Positions 1-9,079 of a stretch of 64,000 bases of DNA are shown piece by piece. Below the pieces are notes generated by a model. It did not search any database. It was not told the DNA's origin and was given only the letters and a program-made list of their open reading frames with translations. Within the stretch, counting starts at the first letter, position 1; every line of letters begins with the position of its first letter. Origin of the DNA: Bacillota bacterium (GTDB lineage: Bacteria > Bacillota > Clostridia > Acetivibrionales > DTU013); assembly GCA_023433505.1 (NCBI GenBank), contig JAEZCO010000073.1, forward strand, positions 83,636 through 147,635, in the 5' to 3' direction. A program made the translations under genes and the position numbers.

Positions 1-236
1 TGTTCATCGGCAGGCTTGAGCCCGGAGCCATGACCTGCGAGGTGCCTCTTTCCCATGTCGGCGAAGAGGTGGTGCATGTCCTGGAGGGTGAAATGTGGAT
101 CCAGGTGAACGGAGAGGAATTCAGCCTGGAATCGGGAGATACCATTTATTATATTTCCAGCTATCCGCATCAGATTGCCAATAAGGGCAAAAAGGAACTG
201 GTTTTTATTTCAACCATCACCCCTCCCAATTTTTGA
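1..236 (+). CDS. Cupin-domain protein, C-terminal part (cut by window edge)
   Basis: The reading frame is open from the first bases of the window and ends at 236, so the start lies outside. The visible 78 or so residues form a small beta-barrel cupin: an HVGEEVVHVLEGEMWIQVNG-type strand pair, then SGDTIYYISSYPHQIAN, which carries the usual second cupin motif with its histidine. In Clostridia this kind of cupin is usually the sensor half of a regulator with an N-terminal XRE helix-turn-helix. The HTH cannot be seen here. It lies 167 bp upstream of the UbiD gene in the same direction, so it could be the local regulator of the catabolic island; that is inference. Confidence 0.75.
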   Translation, partial: FIGRLEPGAMTCEVPLSHVGEEVVHVLEGEMWIQVNGEEFSLESGDTIYYISSYPHQIANKGKKELVFISTITPPNF

Positions 237-402
237 TTGATGGTGTTTACGATAGTATTGAAAAAGCGGATTCAGGCAAAATTACTAAGTACTGGTGCAA
301 ATATAACTTCCCGTATAGATTTCTGAAAATGCAGTCTTGGAGCGCCGGGAAGAATATTTGCAGTACTCCGAATGAGGATAACAGCAACGAGGAGCAGATA
401 AG

Positions 403-1755
403 ATGGAAAAGGGAAAACTGAAAAAAATTGAAGACTTGAGAAGTTTTTTAGAAATTCTTGAAGAAAACGGGGAAGTTGTTGAAATTGAAAAGGAAGTAAG
501 CCTGAAATACGAATTAGGTTCCGTATTGGCAACACTGGAAAAGGAAAACAGGGGAGCGGGTCTTTTCAATAAGGTTCAGGACCGTGAATTCAGGGTGTGC
601 GGAGGCATACTGGGTTCCATGGACCGGATAGCGCTGGCCCTGGCCTGCGAAAAGGGAGAAATTAACGATTTCCTTGCCTCCTGCCTTGAAAATCCCATAA
701 AACCCAACAAGGTTTCCGGAGCACCCTGTCAGGAAAATATCCTTATAGGCGACGACATCGACCTGGATAAAGTACCCATTCCCCAGCATGCGCCCAAGGA
801 CGGAGGTCCTTTTATCACAGGGGGCGTAATCGTAAGCAAGGAGCTTGAAGGGGCCAAACAGAACCTTTCCTTTCAGAGGATGCAGGTCAAGGGAAAGGAC
901 AAGCTCAGCATCATGATCAATGAGTGGAGGCATCTGAAGGAGTTCTACAGCGAGGCGGAGGCAAAAGGTAAAAGCCTGCCCATCGCAGTGGTCAGCGGTG
1001 CGGATCCTGTGATTTATATCGCCGCCGGCCTTCGTTATGAAGGAGATGAAACCGAGATCGCCGGAGCTGTCCGGGGAAAAGCCATCGATGTAGTGAAATG
1101 TGTTACCTCGGATATTTATGTGCCGGCTACTGCCGAATTTGTCATCGAAGGGGAAATCCTGCCGGATTACCGGGAAGATGAAGGGCCCCTGGGGGAATTC
1201 ACCGGTCATTACGGAAAGCCCTGGCCCAGTCCTGTCGTAAAGGTCACGGCAATCACCTATAGGAACAATCCTATTTATCAGACCATCAACGGTGCATCCT
1301 TTGAACATATCAACCTGGGGAATGTGCTTCCCAGGGAGCCCCTCCTGAAAAAGTTTGCAAAGTATGTGAGCTCGGGCGTGGTCAATGTGCATATTCCGCC
1401 CTATGGAAGCGGATTCCTGGCCATTGTGCAGCTTAAGAAAAAGAATCCGGGAGAACCCAAAAATGTTGCGCTTGCGGCAATGATGGCCTATGTGAATATC
1501 AAGAATGTCATTGTAGTCAGCGAAGACGTGGACATATACAATCCGGCAGACATTATGTGGGCGCTTTCCAGCAGGGTAATCCCCGAGAGGGACATCTTTT
1601 ATGTGCCCAATGCCCAGGGCCATGAGCTGGACCCCTGCTCCGATGCCAGAGGGGTGCAAACCAAAATGGGGATCGACGCTACGCTCAGTGAAGACAGCAA
1701 GGGGTTTGAAAGAGTCAGATATCCCCTGGTGGATTTGAGCGAGTATATAAAATAA
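403..1755 (+). CDS. UbiD family (prenyl-FMN dependent) decarboxylase
   Basis: 450 residues, normal for the UbiD family of reversible decarboxylases of (hetero)aromatic and alpha,beta-unsaturated acids. The family core motif EGPLGEFTGHYG lies at residues 260-271 and carries the acidic residues that contact prenyl-FMN and substrate. The start ATG at 403 follows a GAGGAG-like site. The next gene downstream is ubiX, which makes the prenyl-FMN cofactor, so the two probably work as a unit. Given the purine/pterin-type genes that follow, a heteroaromatic acid substrate is more likely than a ubiquinone precursor, since an anaerobic clostridium makes no ubiquinone. The substrate cannot be read from sequence. 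A long opposite-strand reading frame over this gene is a shadow. Confidence 0.93.
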   Translation: MEKGKLKKIEDLRSFLEILEENGEVVEIEKEVSLKYELGSVLATLEKENRGAGLFNKVQDREFRVCGGILGSMDRIALALACEKGEINDFLASCLENPIKPNKVSGAPCQENILIGDDIDLDKVPIPQHAPKDGGPFITGGVIVSKELEGAKQNLSFQRMQVKGKDKLSIMINEWRHLKEFYSEAEAKGKSLPIAVVSGADPVIYIAAGLRYEGDETEIAGAVRGKAIDVVKCVTSDIYVPATAEFVIEGEILPDYREDEGPLGEFTGHYGKPWPSPVVKVTAITYRNNPIYQTINGASFEHINLGNVLPREPLLKKFAKYVSSGVVNVHIPPYGSGFLAIVQLKKKNPGEPKNVALAAMMAYVNIKNVIVVSEDVDIYNPADIMWALSSRVIPERDIFYVPNAQGHELDPCSDARGVQTKMGIDATLSEDSKGFERVRYPLVDLSEYIK

Positions 1756-1760
1756 AATGG

Positions 1761-1856
1761 GGCAATTTCACGATAATATCGATATTCATAAGCCTTTACA
1801 GAATTTGCGCGGGTATTTCAATGCGCTGATTCTGTAAGGCTAAATGGGGAATTGCC
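1761..1856. other. Nested inverted repeat between ubiD and ubiX
   Basis: The 129-bp gap between the two genes folds on itself. GGCAATT at 1761-1767 pairs with AATTGCC at 1850-1856. AGCCTTTACAGAAT at 1791-1804 pairs with the segment at 1829-1841 with one bulged base, and GCGC at 1807-1810 pairs with 1823-1826. There is no T-tract, so this is not a simple terminator. It may be an mRNA processing or stability element, or a remnant of a palindromic repeat. Confidence 0.45.
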
Positions 1857-1884
1857 GCAGTACTAAAAACGATGGAGAATCCAT

Positions 1885-2499
1885 ATGGGAAAATATATAG
1901 TCGGAATAACGGGAGCCAGCGGTTCAATTTACGCAGACAGGCTTATAAGGCAGCTGCTTAAGGCGGGACAAAAGGTGGTCCTGACCATCACCGAAGCCGG
2001 TGCCAGGGTACTGCAGCAGGAGCTTGGGCTGAATCTGGGCGGAAAGAATACCCGAAGCGAAGCGGAAGACTATTTGAAAAGCTTTTTTTTGCCGGAGAAC
2101 ACGGAAGGAAGCCTGGAATATTATGAAATAGGAAATATCGGCGCGCCTATAGCCAGCGGTTCCTATAAGGTTGACGGCATGATCGTGATTCCATGCACAA
2201 TGGCAACGGTTTCAGCCATAGCCCATGGAGCATCCCGCAACCTTCTTGAAAGAGCGGCCGACGTCATGATGAAAGAAAGAAGGACCCTGATTGTCGTACC
2301 CAGAGAAACTCCCTTCAACACCATTCATCTGCAGAACCTGCTTACGCTTTCCCAGTGCAATGTCCAGATAATCCCTGCGGCTCCGTCTTTCTACCACCGC
2401 CCTCAAACCATCGAAGAGCTGGCGGATTTCTTTGTGGGCAGGATCATGGATCAGCTTGGGATTAATAATGATCTGGTGAAACGGTGGTCCGGCCTTTAA
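1885..2499 (+). CDS. ubiX: UbiX flavin prenyltransferase
   Basis: 204 residues, the usual length. UbiX joins dimethylallyl phosphate to FMN to make prenyl-FMN, the cofactor of UbiD decarboxylases. The N-terminal FMN-binding stretch GITGASGS is at residues 7-14. The C-terminal VVPRETPFNTIHLQNLL and the PAAPSFYHRPQTIEEL block are typical of the family. The start ATG at 1885 is preceded by GATGGAGAA. It lies 129 bp after the UbiD gene on the same strand; between them is a large inverted repeat. The gene converges with the molybdenum hydroxylase operon, whose stop overlaps its 3' end by four bases. Confidence 0.95.
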   Translation: MGKYIVGITGASGSIYADRLIRQLLKAGQKVVLTITEAGARVLQQELGLNLGGKNTRSEAEDYLKSFFLPENTEGSLEYYEIGNIGAPIASGSYKVDGMIVIPCTMATVSAIAHGASRNLLERAADVMMKERRTLIVVPRETPFNTIHLQNLLTLSQCNVQIIPAAPSFYHRPQTIEELADFFVGRIMDQLGINNDLVKRWSGL

Positions 2500-2954
2500 G
2501 GCCGGGTGGAATTTAAATAATTTTCCACAGCCCTTAATCTTCCGTAATACCCCGTACACCTGCACAGACAGCCGTTAAGATAGGCGTGGATCTCTTCAGC
2601 CGAAGGGTTTTTGAGATCGCGCTTCATTGCCAGCACCAGCATTACAAAGCCGGGGGAACAGAAGCCGCACTGATCTGCGCCCTCTCCCACCAGAAATTCG
2701 GCAAACTCCTTTGCCTCTTCCTGGACGCCCTCCAGGGTCGTCACAGATTTTTCATGCACACGCGCAGTCAGTGTAGAGCAGGAAAGCACCGGCCTTCCAT
2801 CCGCCCATACGGTGCAAAGACCGCAGGAGCCGCCGTCACAGCCTGTTTTTACGCTGGAATAGCCATGCTTTTGCAGGGTTTGCGCCAAATACTCTCCGGG
2901 AGCGGCCTCCCAATTCTTTTCTTCTCCGTTTACATAGAATCGAACTTTTATCAT
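2496..2954 (-). CDS. Xanthine dehydrogenase family [2Fe-2S] subunit
   Basis: 152 residues from the chosen start at 2954, which forms an ATGA overlap with the stop of the FAD subunit; a longer frame to 3011 would add an unlikely tail. This is the small electron-transfer subunit of molybdenum hydroxylases. It has a plant-ferredoxin-type cluster site with Cys39, Cys44, Cys47 and Cys59, and a C-terminal four-helix [2Fe-2S] site with Cys96, Cys99, Cys131 and Cys133, the standard C-x2-C-x31-C-x-C spacing. It is the last gene of a three-gene operon read as Moco subunit, FAD subunit, FeS subunit, with four-base overlaps that suggest translational coupling. Confidence 0.95.
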   Translation of the reverse strand: MIKVRFYVNGEEKNWEAAPGEYLAQTLQKHGYSSVKTGCDGGSCGLCTVWADGRPVLSCSTLTARVHEKSVTTLEGVQEEAKEFAEFLVGEGADQCGFCSPGFVMLVLAMKRDLKNPSAEEIHAYLNGCLCRCTGYYGRLRAVENYLNSTRP

Positions 2955-3721
2955 ACTACCTTTTCCACCACCCTTGTCACCAGCACGTCGCATAGTTTTT
3001 TCCGATACCATGCGCCGGCGTGTAAATTGTCGCCGAAATTAAGCTCTTCACCGGCAATGATTCCGGCTTCCCGGGCGGTACAGCCGCCGGATAAAGCCAG
3101 CATGGCTTTCGGTGCAAGCTGCGCCCAGGAAGGTCTTGCACCCACCGCAATCCGGATATCCGGGCCGGATTTTGCCGCAGCCGCGTTGAGCAGAGGGAAA
3201 TCCGTGTAGGATTTCCGCAGCTCTTCAAGAGCACAACGGACATCGCGGATCGGAATTCTGATTCCGGTGATAATATCTTTCCGGATCCCTTGCTCCAGAA
3301 AATCACCTATGGGCATTATCCCCTTCCGGAAGAAGGAAACCTGGCAGTCTAAAGCCAGAAGGACGGTGATGAGGTCGGAAAAACCGTTCCGCAGAAAGAC
3401 GGTACCACCGACGGTGATATGGCTTCTCAGTTGGACGCCGCCCACATGCTCCAGCGCACGGACCAAGGCGCCGGAGAACAGGTTTCGGCACAGCGTGCTT
3501 TGCTCGATCTCCCGCATTGTTGTCATTGCGCCTATTTCCAGGTATTCCTGGCTTTCACGGATATAATCCAGACCCATCTCGGACAAATCAATGGCGATTC
3601 CGATTTTCCTTTGTGACAGCTTTAGATTTGTAAGTCCTGCAATAATGGCATTATCGGCGTCCTGCAACAGGGTGTATGCATGTTCCAGGCCGGAGGGACG
3701 CACTAATTCCCGGATATTCAT
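2951..3721 (-). CDS. Xanthine dehydrogenase family FAD-binding subunit
   Basis: 256 residues, somewhat shorter than the roughly 290 usual for CoxM/XdhB-type subunits. It carries FAD and passes electrons from the FeS subunit to the final acceptor. The N-terminal AGLTNLKLSQRK resembles the family AGGTDLL loop in diverged form, and TVGGTVFLRNGFSDLITVLLALD matches the second FAD loop (usually TIGGNIA...D). The C-terminal domain ends near VLVTRVVEKVV. Its ATG overlaps the stop of the Moco subunit by four bases, and its stop overlaps the start of the FeS subunit. The divergence in both FAD loops is noted, but binding still looks likely. Confidence 0.9.
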   Translation of the reverse strand: MNIRELVRPSGLEHAYTLLQDADNAIIAGLTNLKLSQRKIGIAIDLSEMGLDYIRESQEYLEIGAMTTMREIEQSTLCRNLFSGALVRALEHVGGVQLRSHITVGGTVFLRNGFSDLITVLLALDCQVSFFRKGIMPIGDFLEQGIRKDIITGIRIPIRDVRCALEELRKSYTDFPLLNAAAAKSGPDIRIAVGARPSWAQLAPKAMLALSGGCTAREAGIIAGEELNFGDNLHAGAWYRKKLCDVLVTRVVEKVV

Positions 3722-6051
3722 GTTTTCTCTCCTTCCTGCTCCAGCGCTTTTAAAATTTTCTCAGGTGTCAAGGGAAGGCTTTGGATCCGCGCGCCGACAG
3801 CATTGTAAATGGCATTGGCAATGGCTGCCGGCGGGGTATGAACAACCACCTCGCCCAGTGATTTGGCGCCGTAAGGGCCTGTAGGCTCGTAGCTTTCCTC
3901 AAAGGCAGTTTCCAGTATGGGAGGGATATCCATCACACAAGGGATCCTGTACTGCTGGAAATTGTCCGACAGCAGCCTGCCTGTTTCGCTGTAATGAATA
4001 TCTTCCATCAAAGCGAAGCCCATCCCCTGGATGATGCCCCCTTCCAGTTGAATCCTGGCCAGCTTGGGGTTGATGACGGTGCCGCAGTCGGCCACCGCCG
4101 CATACTTGAGAACTTTTACTTTGCCTGTGGCAAGGTCTGCCTCAACCTCCGCAAAGCCCACCACATAGGGCGGCGGCGCTGTCTTGCTTCCGTAGCGGGC
4201 GCTGGCGCTGAGCTGGGGGATTTCCTTTGCACCGAAATATTCCGGCGCATTTCTATAGTAATTCACTTTGAGGAGAAATTCCTTGAGGGAAAGGCATTTT
4301 GAACCGTCCTCGCTGGTGAAGCTTTCTCCGTCAAAATAGACGTCGCCTTCGGCCTCCATTACCAGCCGGGCGGCGGCAAGCATCTGCTCGCGAAGCTTCT
4401 GTGCCGCCTGTACCACTGCGTTGCCCGTCAGGTAGGTAGTTGAGGATGCATATGCACCCTTGTCATAGGGGGTTGTGACTGTATCCGCACATACCAGTTG
4501 GAGGCGGTCAATGGGTGCCTCCAGCACCTCGCCGGCAAATTGCAGCAGGATGGTGTCGGCGCCCGTACCCAGATCGGAGGCTCCGGAAAAGACCGTATAG
4601 CTGCCGTCATAGTTCAGCCTGACCTCCGCTTCCACCACGTCCATGGTTGAAATACTGGAACCGTGCATGGCAATGGAGCATCCAACTCCCCGGACCCGGG
4701 TGCCTTCCACGGGACGGCGGAGATATTTGCCGGACCAGCCAATCATTTCACTTCCACGCCGGATGCAGTTTTCCAGGGCGCTGCTGGTAATGACGGCGTC
4801 GCCCGCCGGGGTTCCTCCGGACAGGAACGGATGGCTCTGCCCGACACGGATGATATTCCGTAAACGAAAATCCACGGGGTCAAAGCCCAGTGCCTGTGCC
4901 AGCATATCCACGCTGCTTTCCAGGCCGAAGTTGACCTGCGGCGCTCCGAAACCGCGGAAGGCGCCGGCGGGGACCTTGTTGGTATACACGGCGATTCCGC
5001 TGTATTCAAGGGCCTTGACCCCTCCGTAGATGGGCAGTGCGTTTTTGCAGGCCACGGCCAGCACGTCGATGCAGTGTTCGCCGTAAGCGCCCGTATTTGA
5101 AAGCACCTCCAGCTTGATTGCCCGGATGATTCCATCGCTGCGGTTTGCGCCCAGCTTTATTTTTACACGCATTTGATGGCGCGTATTTGTGGCGGCAAAG
5201 CATTCCTTGCGGCTGAAAATCATCATGGAGGGCTTGCCGGTGCGGAGGGTGACAAGGGCTACAAAAGGTTCGATGAAAGTGCTGTTTTTGCCGCCAAAAG
5301 CCCCTCCCACCTTGGGCTTGATGACCCTGACCCTATGCTGGGGGATCTCAAGCAGGTTGGCTACGATCCTTTGCACGTGAAAGGGGGACTGGCAGGAGCT
5401 GGTGATGACAAGGCGGCCTCTTGTGTCCGGGGCGCAGAAAGCCCGGTGGGTTTCCGACATGGTGTGCATCTGTGCGGGCGTATAATAAGTACCCTCCACC
5501 ACCTTGTCGCATTTGGCGAACTCTTCCTCAACGTTTCCCCTGCTCCAGGGAAAGGCTGCCGAAATATTTCTTTGAGGGTCGGAATCAATGGGCAGATTTG
5601 TAAAGACCTCATCCTTGCTGTGGATGACGACGGGATTGTCCAATGCTTTTTCAAAATCCAGCACCGGTGTCAGAACCCTGTAATCCACCCGGATGCAATC
5701 CAGGGCCTTATGGGCGGTCTCTTCATCCCGTGCGGCCACAACCGCCACCGGATCGCCCACGTAATACACTTTTTTCCCCAGAAGGATGCGGTCATAGGGC
5801 GAGCCTTCCGGGTATGCCTCAGCCGCTATGGTATGCAGTATCGGAGATACGTCACGGTAGGTGAGAACGCATTCCACACCCGGAATTTCAAGTGCTTTTT
5901 CCGTGTGAATTTCCAGAATTTCCGCATGTGCATGGGGACTGCGCACCAACTTGACGCAGAGACAGTTTTCTGGCGCCAGGTCCTGTACGTACATTGGCTT
6001 TCCCAGTACGGCGCCCATACCATCGATTTTGTCTGTCGTAGCTCGAATCAT
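3718..6051 (-). CDS. Xanthine dehydrogenase family molybdenum-binding subunit
   Basis: 777 residues from ATG 6051, chosen because AGGGGTGAT lies just upstream; the frame stays open to 6096. This is the catalytic subunit that hydroxylates N-heterocycles or aldehydes with water at a molybdenum centre. Moco-contacting motifs are VGGAFGGK, SCQSPFHVQ and GAFRGFGAPQ, and the catalytic glutamate lies in GPYGAKSLGE near the C-terminus. The true substrate (hypoxanthine, xanthine, a pterin, nicotinate-like compounds) cannot be decided from these motifs alone. Molybdopterin genes at 26-29 kb support the cofactor. It is divergent from the YgeY-like gene, with facing promoters in the 303-bp gap. Confidence 0.94.
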   Translation of the reverse strand: MIRATTDKIDGMGAVLGKPMYVQDLAPENCLCVKLVRSPHAHAEILEIHTEKALEIPGVECVLTYRDVSPILHTIAAEAYPEGSPYDRILLGKKVYYVGDPVAVVAARDEETAHKALDCIRVDYRVLTPVLDFEKALDNPVVIHSKDEVFTNLPIDSDPQRNISAAFPWSRGNVEEEFAKCDKVVEGTYYTPAQMHTMSETHRAFCAPDTRGRLVITSSCQSPFHVQRIVANLLEIPQHRVRVIKPKVGGAFGGKNSTFIEPFVALVTLRTGKPSMMIFSRKECFAATNTRHQMRVKIKLGANRSDGIIRAIKLEVLSNTGAYGEHCIDVLAVACKNALPIYGGVKALEYSGIAVYTNKVPAGAFRGFGAPQVNFGLESSVDMLAQALGFDPVDFRLRNIIRVGQSHPFLSGGTPAGDAVITSSALENCIRRGSEMIGWSGKYLRRPVEGTRVRGVGCSIAMHGSSISTMDVVEAEVRLNYDGSYTVFSGASDLGTGADTILLQFAGEVLEAPIDRLQLVCADTVTTPYDKGAYASSTTYLTGNAVVQAAQKLREQMLAAARLVMEAEGDVYFDGESFTSEDGSKCLSLKEFLLKVNYYRNAPEYFGAKEIPQLSASARYGSKTAPPPYVVGFAEVEADLATGKVKVLKYAAVADCGTVINPKLARIQLEGGIIQGMGFALMEDIHYSETGRLLSDNFQQYRIPCVMDIPPILETAFEESYEPTGPYGAKSLGEVVVHTPPAAIANAIYNAVGARIQSLPLTPEKILKALEQEGEKT

Positions 6052-6179
6052 AGAGATCACCCCTAAATTTTCCATCCGTCCGTATTTTCCAAGCACCTGT
6101 GTTTTCCAGGTTCTTCAAGAATTAAGGGACGGGCTATCAACCGTCAGATATAAATGGCTTCACTGTAATAATATACTCA

Positions 6180-6208
6180 ATATTAAATAATTCATAAAAT
6201 AAAGTCAA
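6180..6208 (-). promoter_or_regulatory. Promoter of the molybdenum hydroxylase operon
   Basis: Read on the minus strand, TTGACT (6208-6203) and TAATAT (6185-6180) are separated by 17 bp. It lies about 130 bp upstream of the chosen start at 6051. The sequence between is A/T-rich without an obvious operator. Confidence 0.6.
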
Positions 6209-6252
6209 TACGTGTAAAAGCGATGGAAATTGTAAGAAATCCCTGAAAGTAT

Positions 6253-6281
6253 TTGACATGCTGGCACAGTGGAAATATAAT
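6253..6281 (+). promoter_or_regulatory. Promoter of the YgeY-like operon
   Basis: A perfect sigma-A promoter: TTGACA at 6253-6258, a 17-bp spacer, TATAAT at 6276-6281. It lies 74 bp upstream of the chosen TTG start at 6355. Together with the minus-strand promoter at 6180-6208 it accounts for the 303-bp divergent gap. Confidence 0.85.
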
Positions 6282-6354
6282 AATATTAAATTTATTTAAT
6301 TTTAATAAACATTCATGAGCGGAAACTTGTCACAAGGAAAAGAGGTTGATTGCA

Positions 6355-7569
6355 TTGAAGCGTGAAGAAGAGGCGCGTTTAATAGAGCTATGCGGGCATC
6401 TGCTGAAAATCCCCAGTATGTCGGGGGAGGAAAATCTCCTGGTGGATAAACTGAAGAGTGTTTTTGAAGAGATAGGCTTCGACGACATTTATGTGGATGA
6501 ATACGGCAGCATAACCGCAAGGTTGATAGGAAATAAGCCGGGTCCAAGGATTTTATTCGATGCGCACATGGATACGGTTCCTGTGAAGGATGCCGCAAAA
6601 TGGAAGCATGACCCCTTCGGAGGAGAAATCGAAGACGGCAGGATATACGGCAGAGGCGCTTCAGACATGAAAGGAGCGCTGAGCTCCATGATAGCGGCTG
6701 CGGAAAATTTTCTGAATGAACACGGCAGGGATTTTTGCGGGGAAGTGTGTATCGCCGGCGTCGTCCATGAAGAATGCTTTGAAGGAGTGGCCGCCAGAAA
6801 AATCAGCGCGAGGGTCAAGCCGGACCTTGTCATCATCGGGGAGGCTTCCAATTTGAAGCTGAACCACGGACAAAGGGGCCGGGCGGAAATTGTGGCGGAA
6901 ACCTTCGGAAAATCATCCCACTCCTCAAACCCTGACAAAGGCATTAACGCCGTACATAAAATGCTGAAGCTGGTGAAAGAAATCAGCAGTCTTGAATGCT
7001 TCAGCCATGAGGTGCTGGGAAAGGGAATACTTGAACTGACGGACATCATTTCATCCCCTTACCCCGGAGCTTCCGTAGTACCGGATTACTGCAGAGTAAC
7101 TTATGACAGGAGACTGCTGACAGGGGAGACGGCCCAACAGGTGCTTGAGCCGCTTCAAGGGCTTATTGACAGGCTGAAGGCGGAAGATCCCGATTTTGCA
7201 GCCTCGGTTTCCTTTTCCAGCGGGGAAGAAAAATGTTTTACGGGAAATACCATTCAAGGCGAGCGCTTTTTCCCTGCCTGGCTTTATGACCCCGGAGAGG
7301 ATTTTGTCCAAAGGGCATGGGGCGCATTAAAGGAAATCGGCCTGTCCCCGGAGCTTTCCCATTATTCCTTCTGCACAAACGGAAGCCATTACGCCGGAGA
7401 GGCGGGGATAAAAACCCTGGGCTTCGGACCCTCCTACGAACATCTGGCCCATATAGCGGACGAATATGTTGAAATCCATCAATTGCAGAAGGCCTGCCAG
7501 GGCTATAAAAAAATCATGGAAGAGTTTTTGACAAAGGAAAAATTCAACGGGATTGGAGAAGAAAAATGA
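6355..7569 (+). CDS. ygeY: YgeY-like M20 family metallohydrolase
   Basis: 404 residues from TTG 6355, picked because AGAGG lies 9 bp upstream; an in-frame TTG at 6346 is too close to that site. M20 zinc peptidase/deacylase fold: DAHMDTVPV (first metal histidine and aspartate), GRGASDMKG (bridging aspartate), VVHEECFEG (catalytic and metal glutamates) and GFGPSYEHLAHIADEYV (C-terminal metal histidine). The LNHGQRGRAEI and FCTNGSHY stretches match YgeY, a hydrolase of the anaerobic purine (yge-ssnA-xdh) cluster, rather than ordinary dipeptidases. First gene of a tight operon; its stop overlaps the next start by four bases. Confidence 0.88.
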   Translation: MKREEEARLIELCGHLLKIPSMSGEENLLVDKLKSVFEEIGFDDIYVDEYGSITARLIGNKPGPRILFDAHMDTVPVKDAAKWKHDPFGGEIEDGRIYGRGASDMKGALSSMIAAAENFLNEHGRDFCGEVCIAGVVHEECFEGVAARKISARVKPDLVIIGEASNLKLNHGQRGRAEIVAETFGKSSHSSNPDKGINAVHKMLKLVKEISSLECFSHEVLGKGILELTDIISSPYPGASVVPDYCRVTYDRRLLTGETAQQVLEPLQGLIDRLKAEDPDFAASVSFSSGEEKCFTGNTIQGERFFPAWLYDPGEDFVQRAWGALKEIGLSPELSHYSFCTNGSHYAGEAGIKTLGFGPSYEHLAHIADEYVEIHQLQKACQGYKKIMEEFLTKEKFNGIGEEK

Positions 7570-9056
7570 AAAGCTTAATAGATCTTACCATTAATGAAGC
7601 ACAGCTGCAGAAAACCGTTAAGGCGGCCAGAGAAAAGAACCTCATCATCCCCACCCTGGATCAGATGAAGAACCCGGAAAGGATTCACCCCAAAATCAAG
7701 GAAAAGCTTAAAGGCGTCGGACTGTGGGATGTGAACCCCATCAACCTCTTCCGGATCTGCTGGAAGAATGAGCCGGTAAAGGAGGGAGGCCTTTATAACA
7801 AACTCCCCAACTACATCGAAATACCGCCGCAGATTTCGGGAGTCAAGGCCAGGATATTCGCCATGGCGGGAAAGTTTTTCCCTACCGGGGCCCACAAGGT
7901 TGGCGCCAGCTTTGCCTGTCTGGTGCCGCGCCTGGTTTCGGGACAGTTTGACCCCACCTATCATGAGGCCGTATGGCCGTCAACAGGGAATTACTGCCGC
8001 GGCGGCGCTTATAACTCAACCCTGCTGGGGTGCAAATCCATTGCAATACTGCCGGAGAACATGAGCCGGGAGCGCTTCGAGTGGCTTAAACAGGTAGCCG
8101 GCGAGGTCATCGCAACTCCGGGCTGTGAAAGCAACGTAAAGGAAATTTACGATAAAACCTGGGAATTGCGGAGGACCCGGGACAATGTGGTGATCTTCAA
8201 TCAATTCGGAGAGCTGGGCAACCATTTGTGGCATTATGAGGTCACGGGCAATGCCATGGAGGAAATTATAAAAGCGGAAGCCGGACCCAAAGGAAAACTG
8301 GCGGGAGTATGCCTGACCTCAGGTTCAGCCGGAACCCTGGGCAGCGGTGACTATCTGAAGGATAAATACCCCAATGCAAAAATTGCCGTAGGAGAGGCAT
8401 TGCAGTGCCCCACCCTGCTGAACAACGGATTTGGCGACCACCGCATTGAAGGGATTGGAGACAAGCATGTACCCTGGATACACAATGTGAAAAATACCGA
8501 CATGGTCATAGCAATCAATGACGACGACAGCCTCAGCCTTTTCCGGCTTTTGAACGAACCGTCCGGCCAGGCTTTTCTGAGGGAGCAGGGCGTTTCCGAA
8601 GAGGTCATTTCCAGGCTTTCGTGGATAGGTATTTCCGGAGCTGCAAATATCATTTCCTGCATCAAGTTTGCCAAGTACTATGAGTTGTCGGAAAATGATA
8701 TGGTGATCACCGTCCTTACGGATTCGGCAGAAATGTACCAGTCCAGGCTGGAGGAAATGGGAGCTGAGCGGGGAAGAGCTTACAACGCCGTTGATGCCGC
8801 CGTCGATTACAGCAAAAATATATATGCCCTCCGGACGGACAATATGGAGGAGCTTACTTATCAGAGCCGGAAACGCATTCATAATCTCAAATACTATACC
8901 TGGATCGAGCAGCAGATGTATGATCTGGAGGAGCTCAATGCACAGTGGTATGATTACGACGATTACTGGGGCAGGCTTCATCAAATGGGTCCCGAACTGA
9001 ACAGGCTTGTGGAGCAGTTCAACGAAAGGACCGGAATCCTGAAGGAACTTGATTAA
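7566..9056 (+). CDS. PLP-dependent enzyme, tryptophan synthase beta-like fold
   Basis: 496 residues, fold-type II PLP enzyme. The Schiff-base lysine is in FFPTGAHKVGASFA, close to the HTGAHK motif of tryptophan synthase beta. A glycine-rich phosphate loop SGSAGTLGSGD follows in the second half. The 60-residue N-terminal extension and tyrosine-rich C-terminus are not in TrpB. No trpA or other tryptophan genes are near, so tryptophan synthesis is unlikely. In purine-degrading clusters a PLP lyase (YgeX, diaminopropionate ammonia-lyase) follows the same hydrolase; this protein is not a close YgeX but may act at a similar beta-elimination step. That assignment is inference. ATGA overlap with the upstream gene. 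Confidence 0.8.
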   Translation: MKSLIDLTINEAQLQKTVKAAREKNLIIPTLDQMKNPERIHPKIKEKLKGVGLWDVNPINLFRICWKNEPVKEGGLYNKLPNYIEIPPQISGVKARIFAMAGKFFPTGAHKVGASFACLVPRLVSGQFDPTYHEAVWPSTGNYCRGGAYNSTLLGCKSIAILPENMSRERFEWLKQVAGEVIATPGCESNVKEIYDKTWELRRTRDNVVIFNQFGELGNHLWHYEVTGNAMEEIIKAEAGPKGKLAGVCLTSGSAGTLGSGDYLKDKYPNAKIAVGEALQCPTLLNNGFGDHRIEGIGDKHVPWIHNVKNTDMVIAINDDDSLSLFRLLNEPSGQAFLREQGVSEEVISRLSWIGISGAANIISCIKFAKYYELSENDMVITVLTDSAEMYQSRLEEMGAERGRAYNAVDAAVDYSKNIYALRTDNMEELTYQSRKRIHNLKYYTWIEQQMYDLEELNAQWYDYDDYWGRLHQMGPELNRLVEQFNERTGILKELD

Positions 9057-9079
9057 CTTAAAGGGGCTGGCGAAGTTTT

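Noticed and set aside
514..1659. 381-codon open frame on the minus strand
   Set aside because: It lies entirely over the UbiD gene, has no family resemblance, and the opposite strand has clear motifs and a ribosome site.
2496..6051. Carbon monoxide dehydrogenase (CoxMSL type)
   Set aside because: The large subunit lacks the CoxL active-site loop I would expect (a Cys-Ser-Phe-Arg stretch), and the neighbourhood is of the purine type.
5173..6066. 297-codon open frame on the plus strand
   Set aside because: Shadow of the molybdenum hydroxylase subunit, whose Moco motifs are on the other strand.
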